Below, one piece after another: positions 1 to 9,622 of a DNA stretch of 55,612 bases (the stretch's first letter is position 1; each line of letters opens with the position of its first letter). The stretch comes from Myxococcales bacterium (GTDB lineage: Bacteria > Myxococcota_A > Polyangia > Palsa-1104): the NCBI GenBank assembly GCA_028287105.1, contig JAQBQH010000015.1:1-55612 (forward strand). The letters are read 5' to 3'. A program made the position numbers and the translations under genes. A model generated the notes under the pieces. It worked only from the letters and a program-made list of their open reading frames with translations. It searched no databases and had not been told where the DNA came from.

Positions 1-752
1 GGCAGCGCGGCCGTCGGGCGACCGGCGCGCGAGAGTTGCACGGCGGCACGCAGGGCGACGAAGCGATCGCCGGTGGCGCCGCTCTTCGCCGGCGCGGCCA
101 GCGCGAGCAGGCGATCGCCGACCTCGCCGCGACCGAGGCGCACGAGCGCGCCGAGCGCCGACAGCCGCACGCCGAGCGATGGATCGTCGAGCGACTGCAC
201 GATGACGGTCATCGCGCCGCGATCGCCGAGCGCCGCCAGACCGGCGAGCGCCTGGCCCCGCACGCCGGCGTCCGCGTCTCCGAGGAGCTTCTCGAGGAGC
301 GCGCGCGCGTCGGGATGCTTGGCCTGCACGAGCGCCGTCGCCACCCGCGCCCGCACGCGTACGTCCGCCTCGGCCGCGAGCGCGGACAGGCGCGGCACAG
401 CGTCGGAGAGCGTGTCGATGGCGTCGATCGCGATGACGCGCGCCTGGAGGTCCGCTCCGTCGAGCGCATCGCGCAGGACCCCGGCGGCGAGCGGCGTGGC
501 GCGGCTCAAGGCGACGGCGGCGGTGGCGCGCACCGTCGGGTCGCGATCGCCGAGACGGGCGGCGAGACGGCGGTCGAGCAGCGGATCGGCGACATCGGCG
601 GCGATGCGGGCGGCCTGCACCCGCAGCGCCGGCGAATCGGCCTCGAGCGCGCCGGCGACCACCGCCTCGGCCCGCCCGCGCAGCCGCGCCTCTTGCTTCA
701 TCGACGCGCAACCACACGCCACCGCGAGGAAAACGCACGCGATCTGCCGCAT
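1..752 (-). CDS. HEAT-repeat lipoprotein, truncated by the window edge
   Basis: The minus-strand frame is open from ATG at 752 to the window edge, so about 250 residues are visible and the C-terminus is missing. The N-terminus has a short hydrophobic stretch ending in a lipobox-like Ala-Cys-Gly-Cys (Cys15). The rest is Ala/Leu/Arg/Asp-rich helical repeats of roughly 30 residues with the D-P-x-V-R-x-x-A-x-x-A-L pattern of HEAT repeats. HEAT solenoids are protein-interaction scaffolds; no partner or catalytic function can be read here. The start is supported by a perfect TATAAT six nucleotides upstream. The Kelch lipoprotein upstream on the same strand ends 71 bp away, and nothing else is seen in that gap. 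The family call is firm; the role is unknown. Confidence 0.75.
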   Translation of the reverse strand, partial: MRQIACVFLAVACGCASMKQEARLRGRAEAVVAGALEADSPALRVQAARIAADVADPLLDRRLAARLGDRDPTVRATAAVALSRATPLAAGVLRDALDGADLQARVIAIDAIDTLSDAVPRLSALAAEADVRVRARVATALVQAKHPDARALLEKLLGDADAGVRGQALAGLAALGDRGAMTVIVQSLDDPSLGVRLSALGALVRLGRGEVGDRLLALAAPAKSGATGDRFVALRAAVQLSRAGRPTAAL

Positions 753-758
753 GGCCGA

Positions 759-764
759 ATTATA
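759..764 (-). promoter_or_regulatory. -10 box for the HEAT lipoprotein, predicted leaderless
   Basis: A perfect TATAAT on the minus strand ends 6 nt before the ATG at 752. Transcription would therefore begin at or next to the start codon. No clear -35 box is visible. Confidence 0.5.
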
Positions 765-823
765 CGCGCGAGCGCGCGAAACGATCCATGGGCGCGGAGG
801 ACGCGGCGCGCGCGGTCGCGGCG

Positions 824-2773
824 CTACAGCTCGCCGCAGAGCGTCGGCTCGCTGAGCGGCTGACCCGGGGCGCGCGCCTGGCTCGCCTTGGCGAGGTCGG
901 CGGCGGCGGGGTCGTCGGGGTCGGGGCGGCCGGAGCTGGCGTCGAACAGCGGCACCACCGGCCGCGGATTGTAGACCTCGACGTCGCGCAGCATGCGCGG
1001 GTTCTCGACCGCCGTGGTCACGCCGCCGACGATGAGCACGTTGCCGTCGTTCATGAGCGTCGAGGTGTGACCGTAGCGCGGGATCTGCATGCGCTCGGTC
1101 GTCGGCGCCAGCGTCGCCGGCGCGGTGAACATCGACGCCTGCGCCGTCGCGCAGCGGAAGTCGCTGCCACCTTCGCAGTCGACGCAGGTCCCGGTGACCG
1201 TCGGGGATCCGCCCGTGACGAGCACCCGACCGCGGCCGACCGCGACGGCGCTCTCCCAGCCGGCGGCGCGATAACGGGTCGGCATGTTGCAGCCGGCGTC
1301 ATAGGTGTAGCTCGACAGCACCGGGCCCGTCGACGACACGCCGCCCCCCGGCGTCACGGTCAAGATGCGCACGGCCTGCATCGGCGTCGGCGGCTGCAGC
1401 GCCTGGCCATTGTTCATGGTGGTCTCGACGAAGCCGCCGGTGACCAGCAGCGTGCGATTGGGCGTGGCGCTGTCGGCCGGCAGGAGCGTCGCGGTGTGGA
1501 ACTGCGTCGGCGGCGCCGTCGCCAGCGTCAGCGGCGTGACCTTCACGGTGCCGCCGGCGGCCAGCCCTGTGACCAGCTCGCCGGCCGGATCGGCCGGTGC
1601 GATCTGTCCGCCCCACACGAGCGCGCTGTCGTCGCCGAGCGCCGTCATGCTCGCACCCATGCGCGGCGTCGCCAGCGCGACGAAGCGCGGCGCCTCGAGC
1701 GCGCGCGACACTTCGGCGCGCTTGACCGTCGGGATCGTCATCTGCAGCGGCATGTTCATCCAATCGATGCCGCCGGCTACCGCGAGGCCGTCCGGCAGCG
1801 CGGTGGCGCCCTGATAGACGCCGGGCGTGAACCCGGCGAACGGCCCGCGCGTGGCCGAGTTGGTGGCGGGGTTGTAGATCATGAGCTCGGCCGTCGCCGC
1901 TGCCGTCATGAGCGGATTGGGGAACGAGCCCGACGTGTCGAATGGGACGATGCGCGTGCCCGGCGCGGCGCCGGTGTTGATGCCGAACGCCGCCATGGTC
2001 GCATCGGCGGTCGCGCCACCGACGAGGAGGAGCTGATAGTTGCCCTCCGGCGTGGTGCCGACGAAGGCGGCGTTGTGGTAGGCGCGCGGCACCGGCGCGT
2101 CGTCTTCGATGACCGGCGTGAAGGTGCCGTCGACGGGATCGTAGACCTCGGCTTCGGAGGTGATGAAGACCGCGCCGGCGCCGAAGCTCTCTTCGTTGGC
2201 GTCGGGCGTCGGGGTCAGCCCGCCGACGATGAGCACCTTGCCGTTTGGCAAGAGCGTCGCCGAGTGGAACGCGCGCGGGCGATGCAGGGCGCTGTTGCTG
2301 CAGCGGAAACGCTCGTCGGGATAGAGCCGCAGATCGGCGAGCTTCGAGGCGGTGAGCGACACGCCGAGCAGCGAGCCGACCGCGACCCGACGCGGCGCCG
2401 TCTCGCCCGATTGCAGCGGCGCGAACGCCTCCCCGTAGATGTCGATGGTCTGCGCCATGCCCTTGGGCAGCCGGATCGACGGCACGTCGCGCGGCACGTT
2501 GAGCACGCGATCGCAGGCGAAGGTCCCATCCGGCTCGCCCGCGGTGTGGACGCGGAGCGTCAAGCGCACCGTCGCGACCGTGAGGCCATTGCCGAGGTTG
2601 ACGCCCTGGAGACCCTCGTCGGGCTGCGTCGCTCCCATCGGTACGACGCAGCGCGCATCGGCGTTGGTCGCGTGGGCCAGGACGATGCGCATCGGCGGCC
2701 CCTGGTTGCCGCTGCAGGCGGCGGCGGCGCACGCGACCAGGGCAGCCCACAGTCGACGGCAGCGCGGGGGCAT
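824..2773 (-). CDS. Kelch-repeat lipoprotein
   Basis: 649 residues. The N-terminus is basic and hydrophobic and ends in an Ala-Ala-Ala-Cys lipobox (Cys20), so it is probably an exported lipoprotein. At least six Kelch blades follow, each with a hydrophobic strand ending in a di-glycine (LIVGG, LLVGG, LAVAGG, LVTGG), often preceded by R-x-x-H-x-A/S-T/A. Six or seven such blades normally close a beta-propeller. The reading frame extends upstream into the divergent thiolase gene. The start at 2773 is preferred because it gives a clean signal peptide and lies 7 nt after a good promoter. Several Cys pairs near the C-terminus could form disulfides. Binding target unknown. Confidence 0.8.
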   Translation of the reverse strand: MPPRCRRLWAALVACAAAACSGNQGPPMRIVLAHATNADARCVVPMGATQPDEGLQGVNLGNGLTVATVRLTLRVHTAGEPDGTFACDRVLNVPRDVPSIRLPKGMAQTIDIYGEAFAPLQSGETAPRRVAVGSLLGVSLTASKLADLRLYPDERFRCSNSALHRPRAFHSATLLPNGKVLIVGGLTPTPDANEESFGAGAVFITSEAEVYDPVDGTFTPVIEDDAPVPRAYHNAAFVGTTPEGNYQLLLVGGATADATMAAFGINTGAAPGTRIVPFDTSGSFPNPLMTAAATAELMIYNPATNSATRGPFAGFTPGVYQGATALPDGLAVAGGIDWMNMPLQMTIPTVKRAEVSRALEAPRFVALATPRMGASMTALGDDSALVWGGQIAPADPAGELVTGLAAGGTVKVTPLTLATAPPTQFHTATLLPADSATPNRTLLVTGGFVETTMNNGQALQPPTPMQAVRILTVTPGGGVSSTGPVLSSYTYDAGCNMPTRYRAAGWESAVAVGRGRVLVTGGSPTVTGTCVDCEGGSDFRCATAQASMFTAPATLAPTTERMQIPRYGHTSTLMNDGNVLIVGGVTTAVENPRMLRDVEVYNPRPVVPLFDASSGRPDPDDPAAADLAKASQARAPGQPLSEPTLCGEL

Positions 2774-2780
2774 TTCAGCA

Positions 2781-2809
2781 ACCGTAACCGCTAGGGTGCA
2801 AAGCGTCAA
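2781..2809 (-). promoter_or_regulatory. Promoter of the Kelch lipoprotein, predicted leaderless
   Basis: TTGACG (2804-2809) and TACGGT (2781-2786) on the minus strand are separated by exactly 17 nt. The -10 box ends 7 nt before the ATG at 2773, so little or no 5' leader is expected. Confidence 0.55.
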
Positions 2810-2839
2810 ATCCAACATATAAAAGGTATTGCGCGGGCG

Positions 2840-2868
2840 TTGACGTTTGTCGGGGCGTGCGTTATTCC
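2840..2868 (+). promoter_or_regulatory. Promoter of the acyl-CoA operon
   Basis: TTGACG (2840-2845), a 17-nt spacer and TATTCC (2863-2868) form a sigma-70-type promoter. A start near 2875 would give a short leader carrying AAGGAG (2880-2885), placed 6 nt before the thiolase ATG. This is one of the few transcription units here with a classic ribosome binding site. Confidence 0.5.
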
Positions 2869-2891
2869 CGGTCCACCGGAAGGAGCTCACG

Positions 2892-4067
2892 ATGCGCGAG
2901 GTAGTCATCGTCGGTGCGGCACGTACGCCGATCGGCAGCTTTCAGGGCGAGCTGGCACCCATCAAGGCGCCGGAGCTCGGCAAGGTCGCAATCGCCGAGG
3001 CGCTCAGGCGTGCCGGCGTGTCGCCCACCGACGTCAACGAAGTCTTCATGGGCTGCGTTCTGCCGGCCGGCGTCGGACAGGCGCCCGCGCGACAGGCGTC
3101 GATCTTCGCCGGTCTGCCGAAAGAGGTGCCGTGCACCACGATCAATAAGGTGTGCGGCTCGGGTTTGAAGGCGGTCATGCTGGGCGCGCAGGCGATCATG
3201 TCGGGCGAGGCGGACGTGGTGGTCGCCGGCGGCATGGAGTCGATGTCGAACGTGCCCTACTACCTGCAGGGCGCGCGCTCCGGTTTCCGCATGGGCAACC
3301 AGACGGCCATCGACGGCATGATCCACGACGGCTTGTGGGACGTGTACAACAACTTCCACATGGGCACGGCGGCCGAGCTGTGCGCCAAAGAGAAGAAGAT
3401 CGATCGCGCGATGCAGGACGCCTACGCCATCGAGTCGTTCAAGCGGGCGCTCGCGGCGCAGAAGTCGGGCGCATTCAAGGACGAGATCGTCGCTGTGGAG
3501 GTCGCGCAGCGGAAGGGTCCCGCCAAGCGCGTGGAGCTCGACGAAGGGCCGGCCAAGGGCGACATCGAGAAGATCCCGACGCTGAAGCCGGCGTTCCAGA
3601 AGGACGGCACGGTCACGGCTGGTAACGCGTCGACGATCAACGATGGCGCGTCCGCGGTGATCGTGTGCGGCGCCGACGTCGCCAAGGCGCGCGGCTGGAC
3701 CGTGCTCGCCAAGATTCGTTCCATGGCGCAGGCGGCGCAGGCGCCCGAGTGGTTCACGACCGCTCCGGCCATCTCGATCGAGCGCGCGCTCAAGAAGGCG
3801 GGCCTCGGCGTCAACGACATCGATCTCTACGAGATCAACGAGGCGTTCGCGGTCGTCGCCATCGCCAACAATCAATTGCTCGACCTCGACCCCAAGAAGG
3901 TCAACGTGCATGGCGGCGCGGTCGCGCTCGGCCATCCCATCGGCGCCTCGGGCGCGCGCGTGCTGACGACGCTGATCTACGCGCTGCAGAACCAGGGCAA
4001 GAAGCGTGGCGTGGCGTCCTTGTGCATCGGCGGCGGCGAGGCGGTCGCCATGGTGGTCGAGCGCTAA
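2892..4067 (+). CDS. atoB: Acetyl-CoA acetyltransferase (thiolase)
   Basis: 391 residues, the usual thiolase length. It catalyses reversible thiolysis of acetoacetyl-CoA or 3-ketoacyl-CoA to acetyl-CoA and a shortened acyl-CoA. The catalytic residues are all visible at standard positions: acyl-accepting Cys88 in NKVCGSG, His348 in the GHP motif, and Cys378 in the C-terminal CIGGG, plus the NEAF motif. The start at 2892 is chosen over an in-frame upstream start because AAGGAG sits 6 nt before it and the protein then begins [13 protein letters not shown] as in the family. First gene of the operon, separated by 1 bp from hbd. Whether it prefers C4 or longer ketoacyl-CoA cannot be decided. Confidence 0.95.
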   Translation: MREVVIVGAARTPIGSFQGELAPIKAPELGKVAIAEALRRAGVSPTDVNEVFMGCVLPAGVGQAPARQASIFAGLPKEVPCTTINKVCGSGLKAVMLGAQAIMSGEADVVVAGGMESMSNVPYYLQGARSGFRMGNQTAIDGMIHDGLWDVYNNFHMGTAAELCAKEKKIDRAMQDAYAIESFKRALAAQKSGAFKDEIVAVEVAQRKGPAKRVELDEGPAKGDIEKIPTLKPAFQKDGTVTAGNASTINDGASAVIVCGADVAKARGWTVLAKIRSMAQAAQAPEWFTTAPAISIERALKKAGLGVNDIDLYEINEAFAVVAIANNQLLDLDPKKVNVHGGAVALGHPIGASGARVLTTLIYALQNQGKKRGVASLCIGGGEAVAMVVER

Positions 4068-4068
4068 G

Positions 4069-4917
<849 letters not shown>

Positions 4918-4926
4918 GGACCCGAC

Positions 4927-5712
4927 ATGCCGTCGTACGAAAACGTTCGATACGAAGTCGACGGGTTTATCGCCACCGTCACGGTGGCGCGCGAAAAGGC
5001 GCTCAACGCGCTCAACCGCCACACGCTCAACGAGATCGCGTGGGCGCTCGGCGAGGCGGACGGCGACGCCCGCGTGCGCTGCGTGATCCTGACCGGCGCC
5101 GGCGAAAAAGCGTTCGTGGCCGGGGCCGACATCTCGGAGATGGTCGAGCAGGGCGCCACCGAGGCGCGCGGCTTCGCGCGGGCCGGGCGCGCCGTCGGTG
5201 ACGTCCTCGAGAACATGGCCAAGCCGGTGATCGCGGCGGTCAACGGCTTCGCGCTCGGTGGCGGCTGCGAGCTGGCGCTGGCGTGCGACTTCATCTACGC
5301 CAGCGACAAGGCGCGCTTCGGTCAGCCGGAGGTGAACCTCGGCGTCATTCCGGGCTTCGGCGGCACGCAGCGGTTGCCGCGGCGCATCGGCGCCGGACGC
5401 GCGATGGAGCTGGTGCTGACCGGCGACCTCATCGGCGCCGACGAGGCGCTGCGCATTGGCCTCGTCAACAAGGTCTTCCCCGCGGCGGAGCTGATGACCG
5501 AAGCGCGCAAGTGCGCCGACAAGATCGCCTCCAAGGGGCCGCTCGCCATCTCGTACGCGCGGCGCGCCGTGCGCAAGGGCGCCGAGCTCAGCCTCTCGGC
5601 GGGCAACGACCTCGAGGCCGAGCTCTTCGCGCTGCTCTTCGCCACCAGCGATCAAAAGGAGGGCATGCGCGCCTTCCTCGCCAAGCGGTCCGCAAACTTC
5701 GAGGGTAAGTAA
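4927..5712 (+). CDS. crt: Enoyl-CoA hydratase (crotonase)
   Basis: 261 residues, a standard single-domain crotonase. It hydrates trans-2-enoyl-CoA (for example crotonyl-CoA) to 3-hydroxyacyl-CoA. The oxyanion-hole region is AFVAGADI (62-69). The two catalytic glutamates are present, Glu115 in GGGCELALACD and Glu135 in QPEVNLGVIPGFGG, with the expected 20-residue spacing. It lies between hbd and an acyl-CoA dehydrogenase, so thiolase, hbd, crt and the dehydrogenase together cover a complete butyryl-CoA to acetyl-CoA spiral. Substrate chain length is not determined by what is visible. Confidence 0.94.
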   Translation: MPSYENVRYEVDGFIATVTVAREKALNALNRHTLNEIAWALGEADGDARVRCVILTGAGEKAFVAGADISEMVEQGATEARGFARAGRAVGDVLENMAKPVIAAVNGFALGGGCELALACDFIYASDKARFGQPEVNLGVIPGFGGTQRLPRRIGAGRAMELVLTGDLIGADEALRIGLVNKVFPAAELMTEARKCADKIASKGPLAISYARRAVRKGAELSLSAGNDLEAELFALLFATSDQKEGMRAFLAKRSANFEGK

Positions 5713-5715
5713 TCG

Positions 5716-6858
5716 ATGGATTTCGAGCTCACCGACGAGCAGAAGCTGGTCCAGAAGACCGCGGCAGATTTCGCCCGCAACGAGGTCCTGCCCAAGGCGG
5801 CAGAGATCGATCGCAACCACCGGCATCCCAAGGAGCTGGTGGCGCGCATGGCGGAGCTCGGGCTCCTCGGTGTGGCGGTGCCGGAAGAGTGGGGCGGCGC
5901 CGGCTTCGACACCGTCTCGTACGTGCTGGCGATGGAGGAGATCTCGCGCGCCTGCGCCTCGACCGGCGTCATCATGAGCGTCAACAACTCGCTGGTGTGC
6001 GACCCGCTGCAGAAGTTCGCCACCGACGAGCAGAAGAAGGAGTTCCTCGAGCCGCTGGCGACGGGGAAGAAGCTCGGCTGCTTCGCGCTGTCGGAGCCCG
6101 AGGCCGGCTCGGACGCGGCGGCGCAGAAGACCGTGGCCAGGGCCGACGGCGACGACTTCGTCATCAACGGCATCAAGAACTGGATCACCAACGGCCCCGT
6201 CGCCGACGTCTGCATCCTGCACACGATGACCGCGCCGGAAAAGGGGCACAAAGGGATCACCGCGTTCATCCTGCCGATGGACACCAAGGGCGTGCGCACC
6301 GGCCCGCCCGACAAGAAGCTCGGCATCCGCGGATCGCAGTCGTGTCAGATCTTCCTCGACGACGTGCGGCTGTCGAAGCACTTCCTCCTCGGCGAAGTGG
6401 GCGGCGGCTTCAAGGTGGCGATGTCGACGCTCGACGGCGGGCGCATCGGCATCGCGGCGCAGGCGCTCGGGATCGCGCGCGCCTCGCTCGAGGACGCGCT
6501 GGCCTATGCGACCGAGCGCAAGACGTTCGGAAAGCCCATCGCGCAGCACCAGGCCATTCAGTGGAAGCTGGCCGACATGGCGACGGAGCTCGATGCGGCG
6601 CGGCTGCTCACGCTGCAGGCGGCGGTGATGAAGGACCGCGGCCAGCGGCACTCGATGCAGTCGGCGATGGCCAAGGTGTTCGCGTCCGAGGTGGCCAATC
6701 GCGCTGCCAAGGAGGCGGTGCAGATCTTCGGCGGCAACGGCTACGTCGAAGATTTTCCCGTCGAGCGCCACTTTCGCGACGCGAAGATCACCGAGATTTA
6801 CGAGGGGACGAGCGAGATCCAGCGGCTCGTGATCGCAAGCAACCTGCTCAAGGAGTGA
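5716..6858 (+). CDS. Acyl-CoA dehydrogenase 1 (short-chain type)
   Basis: 380 residues, a soluble FAD acyl-CoA dehydrogenase that introduces the alpha-beta double bond and passes electrons to ETF. It opens with the typical DFELTDEQ motif. It has the FAD/substrate segment FALSEPEAGSDA near 130 and the catalytic base Glu363 in IYEGTSEIQR, the position used by short-chain and butyryl-CoA dehydrogenases. It starts 3 bp after crt. The stop region doubles as the ribosome binding site (AAGGAG) of the next gene. First of three paralogues in the operon. No etfAB genes are in the window. Confidence 0.93.
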   Translation: MDFELTDEQKLVQKTAADFARNEVLPKAAEIDRNHRHPKELVARMAELGLLGVAVPEEWGGAGFDTVSYVLAMEEISRACASTGVIMSVNNSLVCDPLQKFATDEQKKEFLEPLATGKKLGCFALSEPEAGSDAAAQKTVARADGDDFVINGIKNWITNGPVADVCILHTMTAPEKGHKGITAFILPMDTKGVRTGPPDKKLGIRGSQSCQIFLDDVRLSKHFLLGEVGGGFKVAMSTLDGGRIGIAAQALGIARASLEDALAYATERKTFGKPIAQHQAIQWKLADMATELDAARLLTLQAAVMKDRGQRHSMQSAMAKVFASEVANRAAKEAVQIFGGNGYVEDFPVERHFRDAKITEIYEGTSEIQRLVIASNLLKE

Positions 6859-6863
6859 CGCCA

Positions 6864-7304
6864 ATGCGCAAAACGTGGGGGGTCGTATGTGTGATGGCCT
6901 TGGTGGGCGGTTGCGCCACATCGTCGGGCACGCAGCAGGAGACGTCGACGACGCCGGAGTCGTCGACGGGGTCGGGCATGAACGGTGAGCCGACGGGCTC
7001 GGGCGTGACACCGGAGCAGAACGACTCGATCGACGCGCTCTTCCGTCGCAAGGCGCCGGAGCTGCAGAGCTGCTGGACGGCCGAGTACGAGAAGAACCAC
7101 GACCGCAAGGTCGAGGGCGACATCACACTCGGCATGAACATCCAGCCGTCCGGCTCGGCGGCCAACGTGCGCATCTTGAAGTCCACGATCAACAACGCGA
7201 GCATTCAGGATTGCGTCAAGCAGGCCGTCACGGGCTGGACCTTTCCCGAGCTGAGCTCGGTGGTGCCTTACATGCGCACGGTTCACATCGGGGCGCAGTT
7301 CTGA
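6864..7304 (+). CDS. Lipoprotein with AgmX/PglI-type (TonB-C-like) domain
   Basis: 146 residues. The signal peptide ends in Val-Gly-Gly-Cys (Cys17), followed by a Ser/Thr/Gly-rich linker to about residue 50. The C-terminal domain has a paired-cysteine pattern (LQSCW and IQDCV) around a beta strand region, the signature of the AgmX/PglI C-terminal family common in myxobacteria. ATG 6864 is preceded by AAGGAG overlapping the previous gene's end. Its stop overlaps the next start by one base. Its position inside an acyl-CoA operon is odd: the enzymes around it are cytoplasmic, while this protein should be anchored to a membrane facing the periplasm or outside. Function unknown. Confidence 0.8.
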   Translation: MRKTWGVVCVMALVGGCATSSGTQQETSTTPESSTGSGMNGEPTGSGVTPEQNDSIDALFRRKAPELQSCWTAEYEKNHDRKVEGDITLGMNIQPSGSAANVRILKSTINNASIQDCVKQAVTGWTFPELSSVVPYMRTVHIGAQF

Positions 7305-8026
7305 TGAAGCACGCCGTCGTCGTGGGGCTGATGGCCCTCGCAGGTTGCGCGCACGAGCGACCGGCGCCGCCACCGCCCCCGGCGCCGGTGGTGAAGCACG
7401 AGGCGCCGCCGCCGCGGGAAGAGCCCGACGACATGAAGGTCGCCGGAACGCTCGGCTCGCTCAACGACGACGAGATCGCGGGGCCGTTTCAGCGGCGCTG
7501 GGAAGACGTGACGCGCTGCTACGCGGATGCCTCGGTGCGCATGCAGTATCTCGGCGGCAAGATCGAAGTGAAGGTCCGCGTGGCGCGCACCGGCGATCCG
7601 AAGTCGGCCTTCGTGGTGTCGTCGACCTTCGGCAACTACGACGCGGAGCGCTGCATCCTCGGCATCACCCGCGGGCTGCACTTTGCGAAGCCGCACGGCG
7701 GGGCCGAGGCGGAGTTCACCTATCCGATCGAGTTCCGCGCCAAGCGGCCGGTGCAGGCGTGGGACGAGGCGCGCGTCTCGCCGTCGGTGGTGCGCCATCG
7801 CAAGGACGTTCACGAGTGCAAGGGGCGCTCGCCCAACGGGCTGCCGCCGTCGTTGTCGATGACGGTCTACGTGGCGCCGGGCGGCAAGGTGGCGTCGGCG
7901 GGCCTGGCGGCCGATGCCCCGCTCGACGACGCGTTCGCGGAGTGCCTGGTGCAAAAGACGAAGCTGTGGCGGCTCGACGATCCGCTGGGCAAGATCGCCA
8001 AGGCGACGGTCGGAGTCGCCGAATGA
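7304..8026 (+). CDS. Lipoprotein with two AgmX/TonB-C-like repeats
   Basis: 240 residues. The lipobox is Leu-Ala-Gly-Cys (Cys15). A Pro-rich stretch (about 20-45) follows, of the kind that spans periplasm in TonB-like proteins. Two related domains follow, each with a conserved Cys pair (VTRCY with ERCIL, then VHECK with AECLV). The ATG overlaps the previous stop by one base, so the two lipoproteins are translationally coupled and probably act together. An acyl-CoA dehydrogenase starts 13 bp downstream. No catalytic motif is seen. The domain call rests on pattern and length, not on a profile search. Confidence 0.75.
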   Translation: MKHAVVVGLMALAGCAHERPAPPPPPAPVVKHEAPPPREEPDDMKVAGTLGSLNDDEIAGPFQRRWEDVTRCYADASVRMQYLGGKIEVKVRVARTGDPKSAFVVSSTFGNYDAERCILGITRGLHFAKPHGGAEAEFTYPIEFRAKRPVQAWDEARVSPSVVRHRKDVHECKGRSPNGLPPSLSMTVYVAPGGKVASAGLAADAPLDDAFAECLVQKTKLWRLDDPLGKIAKATVGVAE

Positions 8027-8039
8027 GCGTGACCGCGCG

Positions 8040-9197
8040 ATGATCGACTTCGAGCTCACCGACGAGCAGCGGCTCGTGCGTGACACGGCGCGCGACTTTG
8101 CGACGCGCGAGCTTCTACCCAAGGCGGCGGCGCGTGACCGCTCGGGCGCGTTTCCCGTCGAGGAGCTGCGCGCGCTCGCCAAGCTCGGGCTCCTCGGCGT
8201 CAACATCCCCGAGCCGCTCGGCGGCGCCGCGGCCGGCGTCATCGCCTATTCGCTGGCGATGACCGAGGTCGCGCGCGCTGACGCGTCGGTCTCGGTGGCG
8301 ATGGCCGTCACCAACATGGTGGGCGAGGTCATCGTCCGCTTCGGCACCGAGGCGCAAAAAGAGGCGCTGGTGCCGCTTCTGACCTCGGGCGATGCGCTCG
8401 TCGGCGCCTTCGGGCTCTCCGAGCCGCAGGCCGGCTCCGATCCGGGCGCCATGTCGACGACGGCGAAGCGCACCGCCAACGGCTGGCGCCTCGACGGCAA
8501 CAAGCAGTGGATCACGTCGGGCGATCGCGCCGGCGTGTTCGTCATCTGGGCCAAGACCGATCCCGCCGCCGGCACCAAAGGCATCAGCGCCTTCGTCGTG
8601 CGCGGCGGCACGCCGGGGCTGTCGGCCGGCAAGCACGAAGACAAGATGGGGCTGCGCGGCTCGTCGACGGTGCCGCTGCTGCTCGACGGCTGCGAGGTCG
8701 GTGAAGACGCGCTCCTCGGCAAGGTCGGCGGCGGGCTCTCGGTGGCGCTGGCGGCGCTCGACGGCGGGCGCATCGGCATCGCGTCGCAGGCGCTCGGCAT
8801 CGGACAGGCGGCGCTCGAGGCGGCGCGCACCTACGTCAAGACGCGCGTGCAGTTCGGGCGGCCCATTGGCGAGTTTCAGGCGGTCCAGTTCCGCCTCGCC
8901 GACATGGCGACGGAGCTCGAGGCGGCGCGCCTGTTGACGCTGCGCGCGGCCTGGATGAAAGAGCGCGGCGTCGCGTTCTCCAAAGAGGCCTCGATGGCCA
9001 AGCTCTACGCGTCGGAGGCCGCCTGGCGCGCCTGCGACGGCGCCATTCAGCTGCACGGCGGCTACGGCTACACGCGTGACTTTCCCGTCGAGCGCTATGC
9101 GCGCGATTGCCGCGTGACCCGGATCTACGAAGGCACCAGTGAAGTCCAGCGCATCGTCATTGCGCGCAGTCTCCTCCAGCAAGCGAGCAACGCATGA
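8040..9197 (+). CDS. Acyl-CoA dehydrogenase 2
   Basis: 385 residues, a paralogue of the dehydrogenase at 5716 with the same opening ([11 protein letters not shown]), [12 protein letters not shown], and catalytic Glu364 in [10 protein letters not shown]. It should oxidise a short or branched acyl-CoA and donate electrons to ETF. The start at 8040 is preferred over upstream in-frame codons because it aligns with the other two paralogues. Its last four bases ATGA are shared with the B12-binding mutase subunit, which ties it to the methylmalonyl-CoA branch and suggests a propionyl- or methyl-branched substrate; that is inference from context only. Confidence 0.92.
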   Translation: MIDFELTDEQRLVRDTARDFATRELLPKAAARDRSGAFPVEELRALAKLGLLGVNIPEPLGGAAAGVIAYSLAMTEVARADASVSVAMAVTNMVGEVIVRFGTEAQKEALVPLLTSGDALVGAFGLSEPQAGSDPGAMSTTAKRTANGWRLDGNKQWITSGDRAGVFVIWAKTDPAAGTKGISAFVVRGGTPGLSAGKHEDKMGLRGSSTVPLLLDGCEVGEDALLGKVGGGLSVALAALDGGRIGIASQALGIGQAALEAARTYVKTRVQFGRPIGEFQAVQFRLADMATELEAARLLTLRAAWMKERGVAFSKEASMAKLYASEAAWRACDGAIQLHGGYGYTRDFPVERYARDCRVTRIYEGTSEVQRIVIARSLLQQASNA

Positions 9198-9622
9198 CCG
9201 AACAGACGCTACGCCCCAGAAAGATCCGCATCCTCGTGGCCAAGCCCGGCCTCGACGGCCACGACCGCGGCGCCAAGGTGGTGGCGCGCGCGCTGTCCGA
9301 CGCCGGCTACGAAGTGGTCTATACCGGGCTGCACCAGACGCCCGATATGATCGCGGCGGCGGCGCTGCAGGAGTCGGTCGACGCGGTCGGCCTTTCGATC
9401 ATGTCGGGCGCGCACATGACGCTCTTTCCGGCGGTGATCGAGGCGCTCAAGGGGCGCGGCGCCGGCGACGTGCTGGTCTTTGGCGGCGGCATCATTCCCG
9501 ACGAGGACGTGGAGTTGCTGCAGAAGCTCGGCGTCTCGGCGATCTTCAAGCCCGGCGCATCGACGCAGGAGATCGTCGACTGGATCGAGAGGAACATCCG
9601 CCCGAAGCACGAGGTCGCATGA
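9194..9622 (+). CDS. mcmA2: Methylmalonyl-CoA mutase small (cobalamin-binding) subunit
   Basis: 142 residues, the size of a stand-alone B12-binding domain. The cobalamin motif D-x-H-x-x-G is present as Asp21-Gly-His23-Asp-Arg-Gly26, followed by the SIMSGAH and FGGGIIP segments of the family. It supplies the adenosylcobalamin-binding half to the catalytic subunit encoded on the other strand at 16631-18244. Four-base ATGA overlaps couple it to the dehydrogenase upstream and to the cupin protein downstream, and MeaB follows three genes later. Lone B12 domains can also belong to other mutases; the MCM assignment rests on the matching large subunit nearby. Confidence 0.9.
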   Translation: MTEQTLRPRKIRILVAKPGLDGHDRGAKVVARALSDAGYEVVYTGLHQTPDMIAAAALQESVDAVGLSIMSGAHMTLFPAVIEALKGRGAGDVLVFGGGIIPDEDVELLQKLGVSAIFKPGASTQEIVDWIERNIRPKHEVA